Source of the DNA: Podospora pseudocomata
Taxonomy: Eukaryota; Ascomycota; Sordariomycetes; Sordariales; Podosporaceae
DNA length: 64,000 nt
Direction: 5' to 3'
NCBI RefSeq assembly: GCF_035222375.1
Contig: NW_026946363.1
Location: 4,030,001-4,094,000, forward strand
Shown here: positions 1-11,501 of the stretch, one piece after another
Layout: each line of letters begins with the position of its first letter
Numbering within the stretch: position 1 is the first letter of the stretch
The notes under the pieces: model-generated
The model's database searches: none
Seen by the model: only the letters and a program-made list of their open reading frames with translations
What the model was told of the DNA's origin: nothing
Position numbers and translations under genes: made by a program

Positions 1-3000
1 ACTATTCTTGCCTGACCTCTTCAGATCCTCCAACCGTTGCCTCGCCTTGGGGAAATCCTGAGCTGTTCTCATTGTTAGCACACCGTCGGTTTAGTTCCAA
101 GAGATCGGAGAGCTTACCAGCAGCCCTCCAGTACCATCTTTTCGCATCCTCCATATTGGCCTGAACACCGATCCCCACCTCGGTGAAGTACCCCATCGCA
201 TACTCTGCCTTGGCCAGCCCCGCCATCGCCGCCTTCCTCGCCCACAGGTACGCCTCAGTATCGCTCTGCTGCAGCACCCCCTCGCTTCCAGTAAGATACC
301 ATCCCGACAAGCACAGTTCGCTCTGGTGCTCCTCCTGCATCGCCGCACGCGAATACCACATTATCGACATCCGCGGATCAATCGGGCACCCCAACAACCC
401 ATACTCGTAACAGCACCCCAGTCTAAACTGACTGAACTTGTAACCCAGCTCTGCCGCTTGTTTGAACAGCTGGAAAGCATATGCCTCATCCCGAATAATC
501 ACATCATTCGGCTCCGCGCTCTCATAAAGCAGCGCCAGTTCGTGAAGTGCATGCGGGTTCTCGGCGTCGGCTCTCTCAGCGGCGCGCTTAAGCCAGCTGA
601 TTGCCTCGCGAGGATTGCGCGGTTGACCAAGCAGTCCCTTGAGCAGGATCATGCCGACCTTGTACATGGCTGGGGTGTCACCCAGAGTAGCTGCACGCTT
701 GTACCACTGGAAGGCCTTGACTGGGTCCTTGCGGGTGCCACCTCCTTCGTCGTTGCCAATCTCGCAGCACACGGCCGTGCGGTAGGCTGCTGCTGCATGG
801 CCGAGTTTGGCTGCTGACTGGTAGAGCGAGAAAGCGTGAGCATTATCCGGCTCGCTGCCAAACAGACCACGGCCAAGACAGTCGGCTAAGAAAAACATCG
901 CTTCGGGGTTGTTGGCTTTCTCGAGTTTGCGAAGAATCTTGTTGGCATCAACCAGGAATCTTTCGCGTGATCGGGCGCGAGCCTTGGGGTCTGGGAGGTT
1001 GGGGACAAGCACGTCCGACGCTTCCACCAGACGTTTGGCGAGACGAAGAGCCGATGCTTGATCGTTTGCGTCGTTCTTGATCACTGCTCGTAGGTGTTCA
1101 AGTTCTTGTACTGTCACGGGCTCCTCCACGGGCTTTGCTGGAGGTGGGTTACCAGCTGGCTGAGCAGGTGTTTGGTTACCGCCAAACTGACCCTGAGGTT
1201 GCTGGGGAGGATAACCTCCTGCAGGCGGTGTGGGCGTGTTGCCTCCATACGGTGGTATACCGTTGTTGTTGTTTACCCCACTATAATTCCTTACCGGTGG
1301 AGGACGGTCACTCAAATTCACCATAGATCCAGCCATATGCCCAGGACGGACGGGTGCAGGATGCGAAGGTAGACTGTCACTACTGTTGCCAGTTTGTGTA
1401 AGGGGCGACTGTCCTGGCCTGTATGGAGTTGGACCAGGTGGTAGGTGGCCAGGCCCAGGTGATCCGGTTTGTGATGGACCAGGACCTCGTGAGAAGTTCG
1501 GGGGCCCATCGAACAAGCCTTGTTGATGTGGGCCTAGCTGCTGCGGTGGTTGTCTTTGTGTAGGGAGAGGAGGGATATCGCCCGCCATTTCGAACACAGC
1601 AGTTTGCGAGTTACGCAGATCAGGCTGAGATTTGGCTCTGCTAACCTCAGGCTGTCGACCCGGCCCGTTTCGAGGCTGCTCTGGTAGTCCATGCTGCATG
1701 TGCTGATCGAACGAGTTCCTTGGCGGTTGTTGGCGTATGGATTCAAAGTCTGGGAGTTCTGATCGAGCCGATGCTGATGGTGGGTTCTGAGCCGGATACT
1801 CTTCATTGGTGCCATAATAATCGTAAAAGTCATCGACAGACGCAGGACGGTCCTGACCCTGACCCTGACCTGGACCTGGACCTGGGCCTCCATAACCCAA
1901 ATCGGGAGGATTCCTGTACTGAGCATCTTGGAAATTGTTCTGAGGTAAAGGAGGGGCGTCGACGGGAGGATAACCTCGTGGTGCGCGCATGCTTTGCGCA
2001 GTGCTCGGTCTTTGTGGCATACCACCCCCACGTCCACCGGGTCCAATCGGCCCGTTATAAGGAGCACTATCACGCCGTGGAGGAGGTCCTGGATGGCGCA
2101 TATCCATTGGTTCTCTTGCTGGCATTGTCATGCTGCGTCCTGGAGGCCCAAAGTTTTCGTCTCCGTATCCACCGGGCTGCTGTCCATAACCAGGTCCAAG
2201 AGGCCCGGAGGGTCCAAGAGGAGGTCCACGCCGTTGATCGGGATACTCCTGACCACGATGTGGTTGCGGGTGTCCTCGAGGGGGACTCATAGGTCCTCCA
2301 TACCCATTGGGGGGGCGCATCGGTCCAGGTCCTCGTTGTGGACCGGGACCACTTGGACCTCGTGGTCCTGCTCTTGATCCTCCAGACAGATTGACGCCCT
2401 CCATTTGAGCCACAATTTCCTGTTCCTGAGCGAGATCTGATTTTGCGTGAGCTCCCGGGAATGCGGGAAAGGGGCCGTTGCTTCCTCCTGGATTCATTGG
2501 TGGTCCCCGGTTTGCTTGAGCCTTGTTAGCAAGTGCCAAATCCAGCACATTGGTTAACACTTGATCCTCAACTTACCAGTTGGGTCTGAATTGGGACCCC
2601 TTTCAAGCGGGCCAGGACGTTCTTGAGGGGGATAACCTCTCCCAGGGCCTCCCGGACCAGGACCATATCCACCTCCACGAGGAGGATAGGGGCCTCCTCG
2701 GCCGCCGCCTGGGGCAGGTCTCATAGGTCCGCCTCTTCCGCCTCGCATTGGTGGTCCGCCCCTTCCATAACCATTAGGTCCGTTAGGACCCGGGGATCCA
2801 TTCGGTCCTGGGTCGTAATAATCTTGCTGCGGGTAGCCTTGGTTCGGTGGAGGTCCTCCTCGTCCGTAATTATCGTTGTATTGGCCATCATAGCCCTGGT
2901 CATAACCTTTTCCGTTCCCATAGTCGTCGTAGCCATAGTCATAGCCCTCTTGATACTGATCATACTGCTGTTGTTGCTGAGGAGGCGGCCCATTGTACTG

Positions 3001-3147
3001 CTGCTGCTGTGGTGGAGGATGCCCATTGTACTGCTGTGGTCCTCCAGGCCCAGGCGGATATTGTCTTTGCGGCGGCGGTCGTTGCTGCCCAGGTCCTCCA
3101 CCATACCCTCCTCCAGGTCCTCCTCCATACTGGCCGTTATAGGCCAT
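1..3147 (-). CDS. SKT5: Chitin synthase III activator, Sel1-repeat protein (Skt5/Chs4-like), C-terminus off the left edge
   Basis: Model: complement(join(<1..62, 118..2514, 2577..3147)), 1010 codons inside the window. Family knowledge: Skt5/Chs4 proteins activate and localise class IV chitin synthase (Chs3) at the plasma membrane and septum. The first ~550 residues are low complexity, rich in Gly, Pro, Gln and Tyr. From about residue 735 there are Sel1-like repeats with the AxxxYxxAAxLGxxxA pattern, for example YKRAATLGDTPAMYKVG. The start is the ATG at 3147 (MAYNGQYGG); the frame opens further upstream only through a GTG. Intron 1 (2576..2515) is gtaagt...gctaac...caag. Intron 2 (117..63) is gtaagc...gctaac...acag. 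Splicing intron 2 gives AAAQDFPKARQRLEDL, which fits the family. Reading through it instead leads to a spurious TAG at 4..2. The family usually ends in a prenylation box, which would lie outside the window. Confident on family; the exact symbol is by analogy. Confidence 0.9.
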
Positions 3148-5624
3148 GCTTGGACACACGCCGAGGGCCTGCCTTTATGCCGTGCTGTGCTGGCGCTCGT
3201 TTGTTCCGTCTTTCTATTGTTCGGCTTAGAGCCAGACCAAGACCCTTGAGATTTTGATCCTCAATAATTCTGCGCGGCGATCATAGTATGGCGTCGGTAA
3301 AATTATGTCGATATTAACTGCTAGCGAGCTAGCAGTGCGACTTCTACGCAGGTCTGAAGTCGACGGCAACAAAGATATGGCGAGTAATTACTTTTAGTAG
3401 GAGGGCTTGAGTCGAGTTCGGCCCGCTTGAGCGCTCGTTCTGGGGCGGGGTGATAGATGTCGGCGGCCTCACTAAATCAGATCGCGAGTTCAGACAGGGG
3501 CTCGTAGGCAAAGAAACTCGGAGGAGACTGTCGTGCTATTCGCCCAAGTTGTTGCAAGGTGGAATCGGGCTGGAGGTCGTAAAAAGGAGCAGAGATGAAG
3601 GAAGGGTGAACTCTTGAAGTGGCGCTCGTCAAGGAGTGGAATGGCTACAAAGCGGAGCTGGGCGTCTGTCTGTAAATATGAAGAAAAATCTATGTTCAAA
3701 CGCTCTCAGGATGACAGCAGTCAAAATTTTTGGAGATCTGGGCCTGCGGGAAACGATGAGGCAAAGATGGGCAGGGAGGAATGCATTGTGACCCAGTCGA
3801 GGTCGCAATAAGCCGTCTTTGCCGCGACAGGAGCCCCTCCTTACCACGCTGTAAGTGGTAAAAGGTGACGCCCGGGTCGTCAAAAAGGCGGGGCCGAGGG
3901 CTGTTACGCTGTGACAGGTTCTGTATGCATTCATTAGGGGTCTCGGACAGTCGGACCACAGTAAATCAACGGCAGTGTGTCCTCCTCACCATGTTGTTGT
4001 CTACCTACCCTTTACAATCTCAGGTCATCTCGACCAGCGACCGCGAGAAGAGGCTGAGCGCTGAGATCTCAACGGCGGGATGAAAGTATCCGGAGAGAAG
4101 CCCCATTCTAACGGCGCCCATTCTCCAGACCCGTTCGCTTGATCCCGGCATTAGAGGACCCCGCTAAGGTCCGCCACCAGGGCATTTTCCACCTCGCTGA
4201 GCTCCTGTGCTGAGATGAGGAAACTATGAAACAGCGATGCTTGTCGCCAAGTTGATTGAGAACAGTGCTATTTCTTGAGTGGTGAGATTGGTTGCAACTC
4301 TGTGTGCAGGCAAAGCAATCAAGTATTAAGCAGGAGAACGGCGAGGTACGTGTATCGAACCCATCAACTACTCTTATAAACATGGTATATATGTATGGCT
4401 CTGCTGCTCGATAACCAGGTCAATGTTTTGAACTCCAGACGCGGAGTCGGGTTAATTTTCCTACGGAGTATTCTGCGCCTTTGCATAGTCTGGCCGTAGA
4501 TCTGTCAATGTGTTGTCGAATGTTATCGTAACACATAACACTCTGCGGCGGCTAAGTTGTCAGAGTGGCGAGCATGCTGCCAGACCCACTGGCCACATCA
4601 CTAAGGAGCACAGCAATGAGATTAAGTACACCGCAGGAGAACCCGTGGAACTTCTTTGGCTCGGATCTTCTACTGCTTGACTGGCTCACTGGATAGGATG
4701 ATATCAACCGCCGTACATGAATTCGACCCTCGCCCGTGACCAGTGACGACATCGACATTCTAAGCCTGGGCCCAAGACATCAACAACACATTCTCCGGCA
4801 TGGCGTTGAGGCTTCGAGAATGCAAAGTTCCTTGTCTTTTCCGCCTGATATCCGAGATTGTTTTTAAAAGTGCCGGGGTAGGTGTTTCAGAAGTTGTTGA
4901 GCTTGTCATCAGCAAGCTTTGGTAACATTCGTGCTACCTTGTAAGGTTCGCTCACCTAGGTGAGGCAAAGGTTTAGCGCCATTATTCGAAGGCTCTTGAC
5001 GATGATCGAGTACGGCGAAGATGCCTCGTGGCCAATGCTTGTCATTTGTGCCATTGAATGAAAGGAGACATGTTGAGCTCGAGCTTGTAATTGGACTTCG
5101 GGACTCCAAAGGGGCAATCAACACAAGACTTACAAGACTTTGGTTGGACGAATTAGGACCCAAAGCCGCCCTGGGGTTGGCTGTGCCTCTTCTGCAGGAG
5201 AGAAGGGAGTTGCCGCGGTCGTTCCGGCCCCATTTGGCCTGCTGCTACCCTCCGTCAGCCGCAACGATCGGTCGCCTGGTTGCTTCCGTGGATGAGTGAA
5301 GGGTTAAAGATCTCATGTTGAGTGAGTTGAAAGAAAAGTGGGCAGCTGGCGTCTACTGACCACCGAACTTCTTTGCCAAGACTCCGAAGACAGAACGCTG
5401 GTCCGAGCTTCAGAGAAACAATTCTGCCACTTCTTGCCGCCTTGGATTGACCTCATCCATGAGCCAGCATCATAGAGAGCCTCCAAACGTCTATTATTGA
5501 ATCTTGTAAGTCGAGGTCGTCAACGTCACTTTCCCCGTCAATATATACGATTTTTACCATTGTTTCTTGCACATTCCGACTCTTGAGCCACTATTCCGCG
5601 AAGCTTTTTGATTCAACCTTCAAG
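3148..5624. other. Intergenic, divergent promoter region between SKT5-like gene and CBP4
   Basis: About 2.5 kb. The open frames on both strands are short, lack recognisable protein features and have no convincing introns. The SKT5 side carries the 3318-3335 inverted repeat. I see no RNA gene or mobile element. Such long upstream regions are common for cell-wall regulators, so a long 5' leader is possible. Confidence 0.6.
3318..3335. repeat. Perfect 8-bp inverted repeat with 2-nt spacer
   Basis: CTGCTAGC, then GA, then GCTAGCAG. It lies about 170 bp upstream of the SKT5-like start codon, where a dimeric regulator could bind. No factor is assigned; it could be chance. Confidence 0.45.
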
Positions 5625-6130
5625 ATGGGCAAGGTCAACTGGTGGCTATGGACCAAAATGCTTGTGGCGTAAGCTATTACTTACCTTCGTAAAAGTAGAA
5701 GACGACTGACAAGCTTTAATAGCGGAGGGGGTGTTATTTGGGGTGGTCCAGCTCTTGTTAGATATCTTCAACCGACAGACGAAGAGCTCTTCCAGAAGTA
5801 CAACCCGGAGCTTCAAAAGCGCAGCTTGGAGAGGAGGTATGAACGTGAGAAGGAGTTTGACGACTTTGTGGTCAAGCTGAAGGAGCAGGCGAAATCCGAT
5901 AAGCCGAGTAAGCAATGGCTCATTTCTCCGTGTGCAGGTAGAAAGCTCATATGGTGTGTTCTGTAGTCTGGATTCTTCAAGCGGAGGAAGAGAAGGCCAA
6001 TGCCACCAACATGGCTAGACAGCAGAAGCTCGCTGAAAGTTTGAGACTTGCCGAGGAAGTCAAGGCAAGAAGAGAGGCCATGAGAAAAGAGGCAGGACTG
6101 CCAGTGGATTTGGGCAAGCAAGGCAAGTAA
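5625..6130 (+). CDS. CBP4: Cytochrome bc1 complex assembly protein Cbp4
   Basis: Model: join(5625..5668, 5723..5907, 5967..6130), 130 aa. Family knowledge: Cbp4 is a small inner-membrane protein needed to assemble cytochrome b into respiratory complex III. The N-terminus has one membrane segment ([18 protein letters not shown]) followed by the family signature [20 protein letters not shown] (residues ~30-49) and then a charged helical tail rich in Glu, Lys and Arg. Both introns start gtaagc. Intron 1 ends ttaatag and intron 2 ends tctgtag, and each restores the frame (the second gives KPIWILQ). Start context is caagATGGG. Length is normal for filamentous fungi. Confidence 0.93.
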
Positions 6131-6799
6131 AACACACGCAACAAACTCACCTCAGCTGTGGCCAAAAGGATGGTCCTTGTATAGTACTTGTACATGTATA
6201 GAAAGGGTATTGCATGGAGAGGCGTCTGGGCAGTTAGTTTTCTGGTATCTCACATTCGGCGCAAATTATTACATTGACTCGCGGGTATTGGCTATTCGTA
6301 GTATTACATACACAGCTCTTCTCATGAATTTTGAAATGTCTGCCAGTGGCTGGTGATCGTGTCTCATCATCCGAACTTGCTCTTGCAACGCTTCGGCTCG
6401 GTCAGCGGGTGGTGAGGGTCAGGTCAATAAGCTCAGAAGTGGGGTAAAAGTTATTGCGGGAGCGAAAAATTCGGGCAGGGCCTGGCGCACACAATTTCTC
6501 CAACCACCGACGCCGCTACGAGGATAGAGACTTTGCGAGCTTATCACGATACCCCCGGAGATTCCACGGACCCGAAAATCATCGACTGAAAGAGTACGTT
6601 CTCCTGGCTGATTTTCGAGTGGAAAATCGCCCAGAATGGCGGTGCTAGAGGGCTGTCAGGGTGCATCTCTGCAGCTTTTGTGTGCCGCCCAACCCCAAAA
6701 CCCTTGCCCAGACTGACTGGATCAATTATAGCTCGACATCACCGAGTCTCTTCTGACCATCTCTCGTTTTCTCCACCACCACTTTTCTCGATAGACAAC
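6131..6799. other. Intergenic, CBP4 to EGD1
   Basis: Holds the CBP4 3' end and the EGD1 promoter. The stretch just before the EGD1 start is pyrimidine-rich (tttctccaccaccactttt), as is usual for highly expressed fungal translation genes. Nothing else seen. Confidence 0.6.
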
Positions 6800-7493
6800 A
6801 TGGCGGATGTTCAGGAACGCCTCAAGAAGCTCGGTGCTTCCGCTCGTATCGGTATGTTGGATTGTCCCTCCGTCCCTCCCTCATTGTCAAAATGAGTCGT
6901 CACCCCGCACTTGGACCGATCGGCTAACCCACCTTTCCTTGACAGGGTATGTTTAGATGCGAATTCTTCCATTCTGTCGACGACAACAACAACGATGACG
7001 AACTCGATTCTAACATGTATCTGTGACGAATAGTGGCAAGGGTACTCCCCGGAGAAAGGTCAAGCGTGCGCCTGCCCGCTCCGCCGGTGATGACAAGAAG
7101 CTCCAGGCTTCCCTCAAGAAGCTCAATGTCCAGCCCATCCAGGCCATTGAGGAGGTGAACATGTTCAAGAGCGACGGCAACGTCATCCACTTCGCCGCTC
7201 CCAAGGGTTCGTCACTCCGATACCAGATAATGGGAAGGGATATGAGGTACTAACTGGCAATAGTTCATGCCGCCGTCCCCGCTAACACCTTCGCCATCTA
7301 CGGCAACGGTGAGGACAAGGAGCTGACTGAGCTCGTTCCCGGGATCCTTAACCAGCTCGGCCCCGACTCTCTCGCCTCCCTCCGCAAGCTCGCCGAGAGC
7401 TACCAGAACCTGCAGAAGGGCGAGAAGGCTGACGAGGAGGATGATATCCCCGACCTCGTTGCTGGCGAGAACTTCGAGAACAAGGTCGAGTAA
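6800..7493 (+). CDS. EGD1: Nascent polypeptide-associated complex subunit beta (NAC beta)
   Basis: Model: join(6800..6851, 6946, 7034..7206, 7264..7493), 151 aa. Family knowledge: NAC beta binds the ribosome near the exit tunnel and shields nascent chains. The N-terminal basic motif [10 protein letters not shown] is the ribosome-binding element; the NAC domain follows ([13 protein letters not shown]...[13 protein letters not shown]...NTFAIYGNG) and an acidic tail ends the protein. The odd part is exon 2. Joining 6851 directly to 7034 shifts the frame. Two complete introns (gtatgt...ggctaac...gacag, and gtatgt...tctaac...gaatag) abut a single G at 6946, and including that G restores [12 protein letters not shown] as in other fungi. 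The last intron uses gttcgt as donor with a tactaac branch point. A stwintron-like two-step removal is an alternative reading. Confidence 0.93.
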
Positions 7494-7893
7494 GATGTTG
7501 TCGATACCAAAATCTAAAAACCTTACTACGAAATTCTGGTCATCCTGCCTTGTCCCCACCCCAGGTTTATGATGAGGAATAGGGAAGTGATTTTGCGCTT
7601 GCGATAATGGATGGCGGCGTCTACGGTTCTTCGTTGCATTCAGGCCCCAAACTCAAAGAAAGTTTCGGCCAAGGGAGGGATAAAATCAAAGAAATGGACA
7701 TTTGACGGTCCCCCCAAACACTCGAGTTCCAATACGGCAGAAACAATGGGACTGTGTAAAGCAATAGGGTGAAGTGATGGTGGTGCCGTGTTTGGTAGTA
7801 TGCCATGGAGTAGCTCACTTAGCTAGACTGGTACACGCAATAGTATCTCGCCTGAGGTTGACGAACTGGGACTCTGCGTAAGTTCTCTTAAGA
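7494..7893. other. Convergent 3' region, EGD1/TAD1
   Basis: About 400 bp between two stop codons facing each other. It must contain both 3' UTRs, so the transcripts could overlap. No gene seen. Confidence 0.6.
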
Positions 7894-9291
7894 TTATAGG
7901 CGAAACCCGCCGTCCCCTGTGTTCCTCACCCAGCCCTTCAAAGCTTCCCCTCTGACCTCCTCCTTGACCTTCCTCCTAGATTGCAACAACACACTTTCCT
8001 CTTTTACCTCATCATACGTCCCTCTTTTCAGCTCTTTGAGGAGCTCCCCTTCCGGGCCATGAAGACCCTGCGCCACCTCCACAGCCAAACACCACATCTT
8101 CATGCGGGAGACCGCACTCGCACCCTTGATATCAAATGCTTTCCGGCCTTGAAGTACTCCTCCTATTATCCCCTCTTCCACCTCCTTGTTGTAAGTCCAA
8201 CAAACAGCCAGATTGGAGGGTGAGATCTTGTCACTTCTTGCCGTCACCGTCCGCTTGGAGTAGTCAAACTCATGTTGAGTTGTCTCAATTTTGAATGGTG
8301 ACGTCTTGTAACCGTCAGCCCAGGTCGGGGGGTTGGTTGTAAGGCAGGACATCCTTCCCAGCGGGGAGGAGTCAAAGTCGAAGCCGTAACATCTTGTACA
8401 GCCCGTCTCTGAGTATTGCGACTCTGGGAGGACTAAGGAAGTCAAGTAGACGTTCTTGGGGGAGATGAGGAGGGAGGTGAGGGAGGATAGGAGTGAGGTG
8501 CATTGCTTGAGGGCGATTTTGTCGGAGCAGGATTTGGAGTTTGTGGGGGGTGCGTCCGGGCGGGAGGGTTTGCGGCGGACGATGCCTAGGTGGGAGAAGT
8601 AGCCTCTTCCGAGGAGTTGACCATCTGGTTGTTCGGAAAGGAGGATTGGTGATGACCAGGGGGTTGAGTCGGGTTGGGAGGCCATGGTTATTTCCATGGA
8701 GCTATCGCCGCCTAGGTTTGGGTTGTTAGTTGAGACGGTGAAGGGGACAGGGGGAACGGACAGGGTGCTTCGGAGCAGTACATGTGGAGGGATACGTCTG
8801 GGCGCCAAATGAATGGTGGGAGTGATGAAGAGGAGGTCCGGCAGAGGAAGTCTGATGTGAAGGTGCTGTCTAGAGTGAGGCGTTTGCACTCATCGAGGAT
8901 GAAGCGGTTGAACGCGCGGAGAGCGAGGACCTCAGCGTGCCAATCGTGAATGGCTATGCCGTTGGCTTGGGGGAGCTTGGAAGCTGGGAGGCATTTCATG
9001 CCGGTTCTGGGTCCGTGTTAGTGAGGCAAGGGTACGATTCGGGACCAAAGTAAAGAGCTTACGCCAGGGCTACACATTTCAGAAACGCTGGGCCTTGAGC
9101 AAAGACATGAGAATCAGATATCTGGTATAACCACAAAGAGATATGTGAATGAAGCAACCTTTGGCAACGATGCCGCTCAGGGGCACCCATTCATGAAGGC
9201 CATTGCCACGGACAGTTGGCTTCCTCTTGGCTGAGAGCTTTTTGAACTCTGAGAGAACAACATTGGCCACTTCGTCTGCTGTTACTGCCAT
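7894..9291 (-). CDS. TAD1: tRNA-specific adenosine deaminase 1 (A37 to inosine in tRNA-Ala)
   Basis: Model: complement(join(7894..8711, 8762..9006, 9063..9093, 9159..9291)), 408 aa. Family knowledge: Tad1/ADAT1 deaminates A37 of tRNA-Ala to inosine using zinc and is the ancestor-like relative of ADARs. The zinc-site pieces are visible: HAE in HDWHAEVLALRAFNR (His ligand and catalytic Glu), the first Cys in CSEAPCGDSSME (formed across intron 3) and the second in SCSDKIALKQ. The N-terminus LHEWVPLSGIVAKG is also typical. Exon 2 is only 31 nt. Donors are atypical for intron 1 (gttgct) and intron 3 (gtccgt), but both restore family sequence. The C-terminus KGWVRNTGDGGFRL matches the usual end. 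Confidence 0.92.
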
Positions 9292-9793
9292 CTCCTTTTC
9301 TCGGATTTATCAGCTTATGGGAAATTTCACGGGTCATGATGACAGTGGTAAGAATCCAGGATGATAGTTGTGTTGTGAGGTGAATTCCAAACGGGGTTAG
9401 GGTTGAGATGTACACTATGAGAAGCAGGCCATCGCAAGACAGGTACCGAGCGCTTGAATGTAAAATAATCATTCCTAGCAGAGGCTGACATACATGAAGA
9501 TCCTAGCGACAGCCTTTCAACATCCCTCCACGCGTAACCAGTTGGTCCTTCAGCTTGCTGTCGTGCTTTCACATCTTCAAGTTGGAGCCCCACTGCAGGC
9601 CAAGACACACAAAGAGAACCGGTCGTCACCCGCCAAGATTCAAAAGGCGGGTCTTGCTGGTCTGTGCGCTCAACCTATCACAGTGCAGCCCTACCCGCAC
9701 AACCTGCAAAGGAATTGGCAAAATCGACCTGGGAATTTGAACCTCAGAGGAAGCAACCCCGACAACGACAATCTTCGACAACCAGCCGCCAAA
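9292..9793. other. Divergent promoter region, TAD1/eL24
   Basis: About 500 bp shared by two divergent genes. No additional gene supported. The stretch before the eL24 start is rich in CAAC repeats and has no ATG immediately upstream. Confidence 0.6.
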
Positions 9794-10668
9794 ATGCGCA
9801 CCTACGAGGATACCTTCTCCGGCGCCCGGATCTACCCTGGCAAGGTACGAAATGATTAATTCCCGCGATTTCGAACGATGGCGACTTTCCCCCAGACTCC
9901 TCCGACTCGACACGGCATGATAATTGGCAAGCTGGGTACAGAGCAGACGCCATGACGCGACCGACGACACGAGGAGTTTGGGAGGGAGATAATCGTCGAC
10001 TTTATGTTTGAATGAGGTGGAAATACTTGGAATATGAAGCACAAAGGCTAACGCTGGCTCTTTCTCTGCAACAGGGCAAGCTGTACGTCCGTGGCGACAG
10101 TAAGATCTTCCGTTTCCAAAACGGCAAATCCGAGTCCCTTTTCCTCCAGCGCAAGAACCCCCGCCGCATCGCCTGGACTGTCCTCTACCGCAGACAACAC
10201 AAGAAGGGTATCTCTGAGGTACGACCCCTCCATTCCCTCTCCAAGCTTCGGCTCTCCACAAGCACACACCGATCGATCCACCTACGCTGGGATAGCTCGC
10301 GGGGATTCTATATGAATACAGGACGATTAGGACATGCAGATGGAGGATGGCTATCGAGCAAGACAACGGCATGCTGACACCCATTACAGGAGGTTGCCAA
10401 GAAGCGTACTCGCCGCACCGTCAAGTCCCAGCGTGCCATCGTTGGTGCTACCCTCGATGTGATCAAGGAGCGCCGCTCCATGCGCCCCGAGGCCCGCTCT
10501 GCTGCTCGCGCTCAGGCCATTAAGGAGGCCAAGGAGAAGAAGGCTGCTTCCGCCGCCGCTAAGAAGTCTGAGAAGGCCAAGGCTGCTGCCAACGCCTCCA
10601 AGGGCCGTATCGTCGGCAAGCAGGGTGCTAAGGGTGCGCAGTCCAAGCCTGCCATCCACAGCCGTTAA
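9794..10668 (+). CDS. RPL24: 60S ribosomal protein L24 (eL24)
   Basis: Model: join(9794..9844, 10075..10218, 10390..10668), 157 aa. This is a structural protein of the large cytosolic ribosomal subunit. Recognised by [45 protein letters not shown], then [20 protein letters not shown] and an Ala/Lys-rich tail. Both introns begin gtacga and are long for this region (230 and 171 nt). Ribosomal protein introns often host snoRNAs, but I could not find a convincing C/D or H/ACA box set in either. Codons are strongly biased to C-ending forms, as expected for high expression. Confidence 0.96.
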
Positions 10669-11501
10669 GGGGTTACATCTCTGGGTTGGTTGCATTTAGG
10701 TCTGGGGTGAAGATGATATTCTATCTTGGGCAAACACAACAAGGGAGAATAGACGAATGGTATCTTCACAACCATCGCACAAAACGGTCTTGCCTGTGAC
10801 CGGAGGGAAACGCGGAGTCGGTCGGTCGGTACTCGGTTTTTTCATTATGCCTGCTCTCTCAAACCTCTCCACAGGGAGGGTTCTTTACTCTTTTTTTGAT
10901 GAATGGACAAGTCACAAGAAAAGCTTGTTCCTTTCTGAAAAAGCCACGGGGCCGGTTGTATGATTGGGTTCCTGCGTAACGGGTATGAAGACGATTTGCA
11001 TGGGTAGCTCACAGAATGCCGACTTATGCATTGGTCTGACATGGGCCGCTTCGCGGGATATTTGAAGTGGTTTTCTGTGTGTCGTGTTTTTGTTTCTCTT
11101 GTGAATACCACAGGCAGTGGTTTCCCCAGTCCCCCAGCCATGTATAAATTCCCAAACTAAAGGCTTGTTACCACGAGGCACCAGATGACTCTTGGAACAT
11201 GTCGCTCATCCTTGAGCATACTTGCTTTTATAATGTCGAGTAACTGGGTACCATCACAGGTAGATCCATGAAGACCATGAGACTATGGGCCCGCAAAGCT
11301 TAGGTTGAGCCACACCGGATGGGCAACGATTGTTTTAGGGACTCTCTCATTCACGAAGGGTCATAAACTTCAACCTGGAACATCGAAAGGGGTCTCAACA
11401 TTTGAATGTGGAAATCCTTCTAAAATCTATAGTTTCAAACCCCACGGTGTTCATAAAACCGACCATGTCCCCTTTTTCCATAATTGGGCTGGACAGCCAC
11501 T
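10669..11501. other. Convergent 3' region, eL24/peroxiredoxin
   Basis: About 830 bp between two convergent genes. Open frames of 60-100 codons occur but show no domain or introns. Nothing further seen. Confidence 0.55.
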
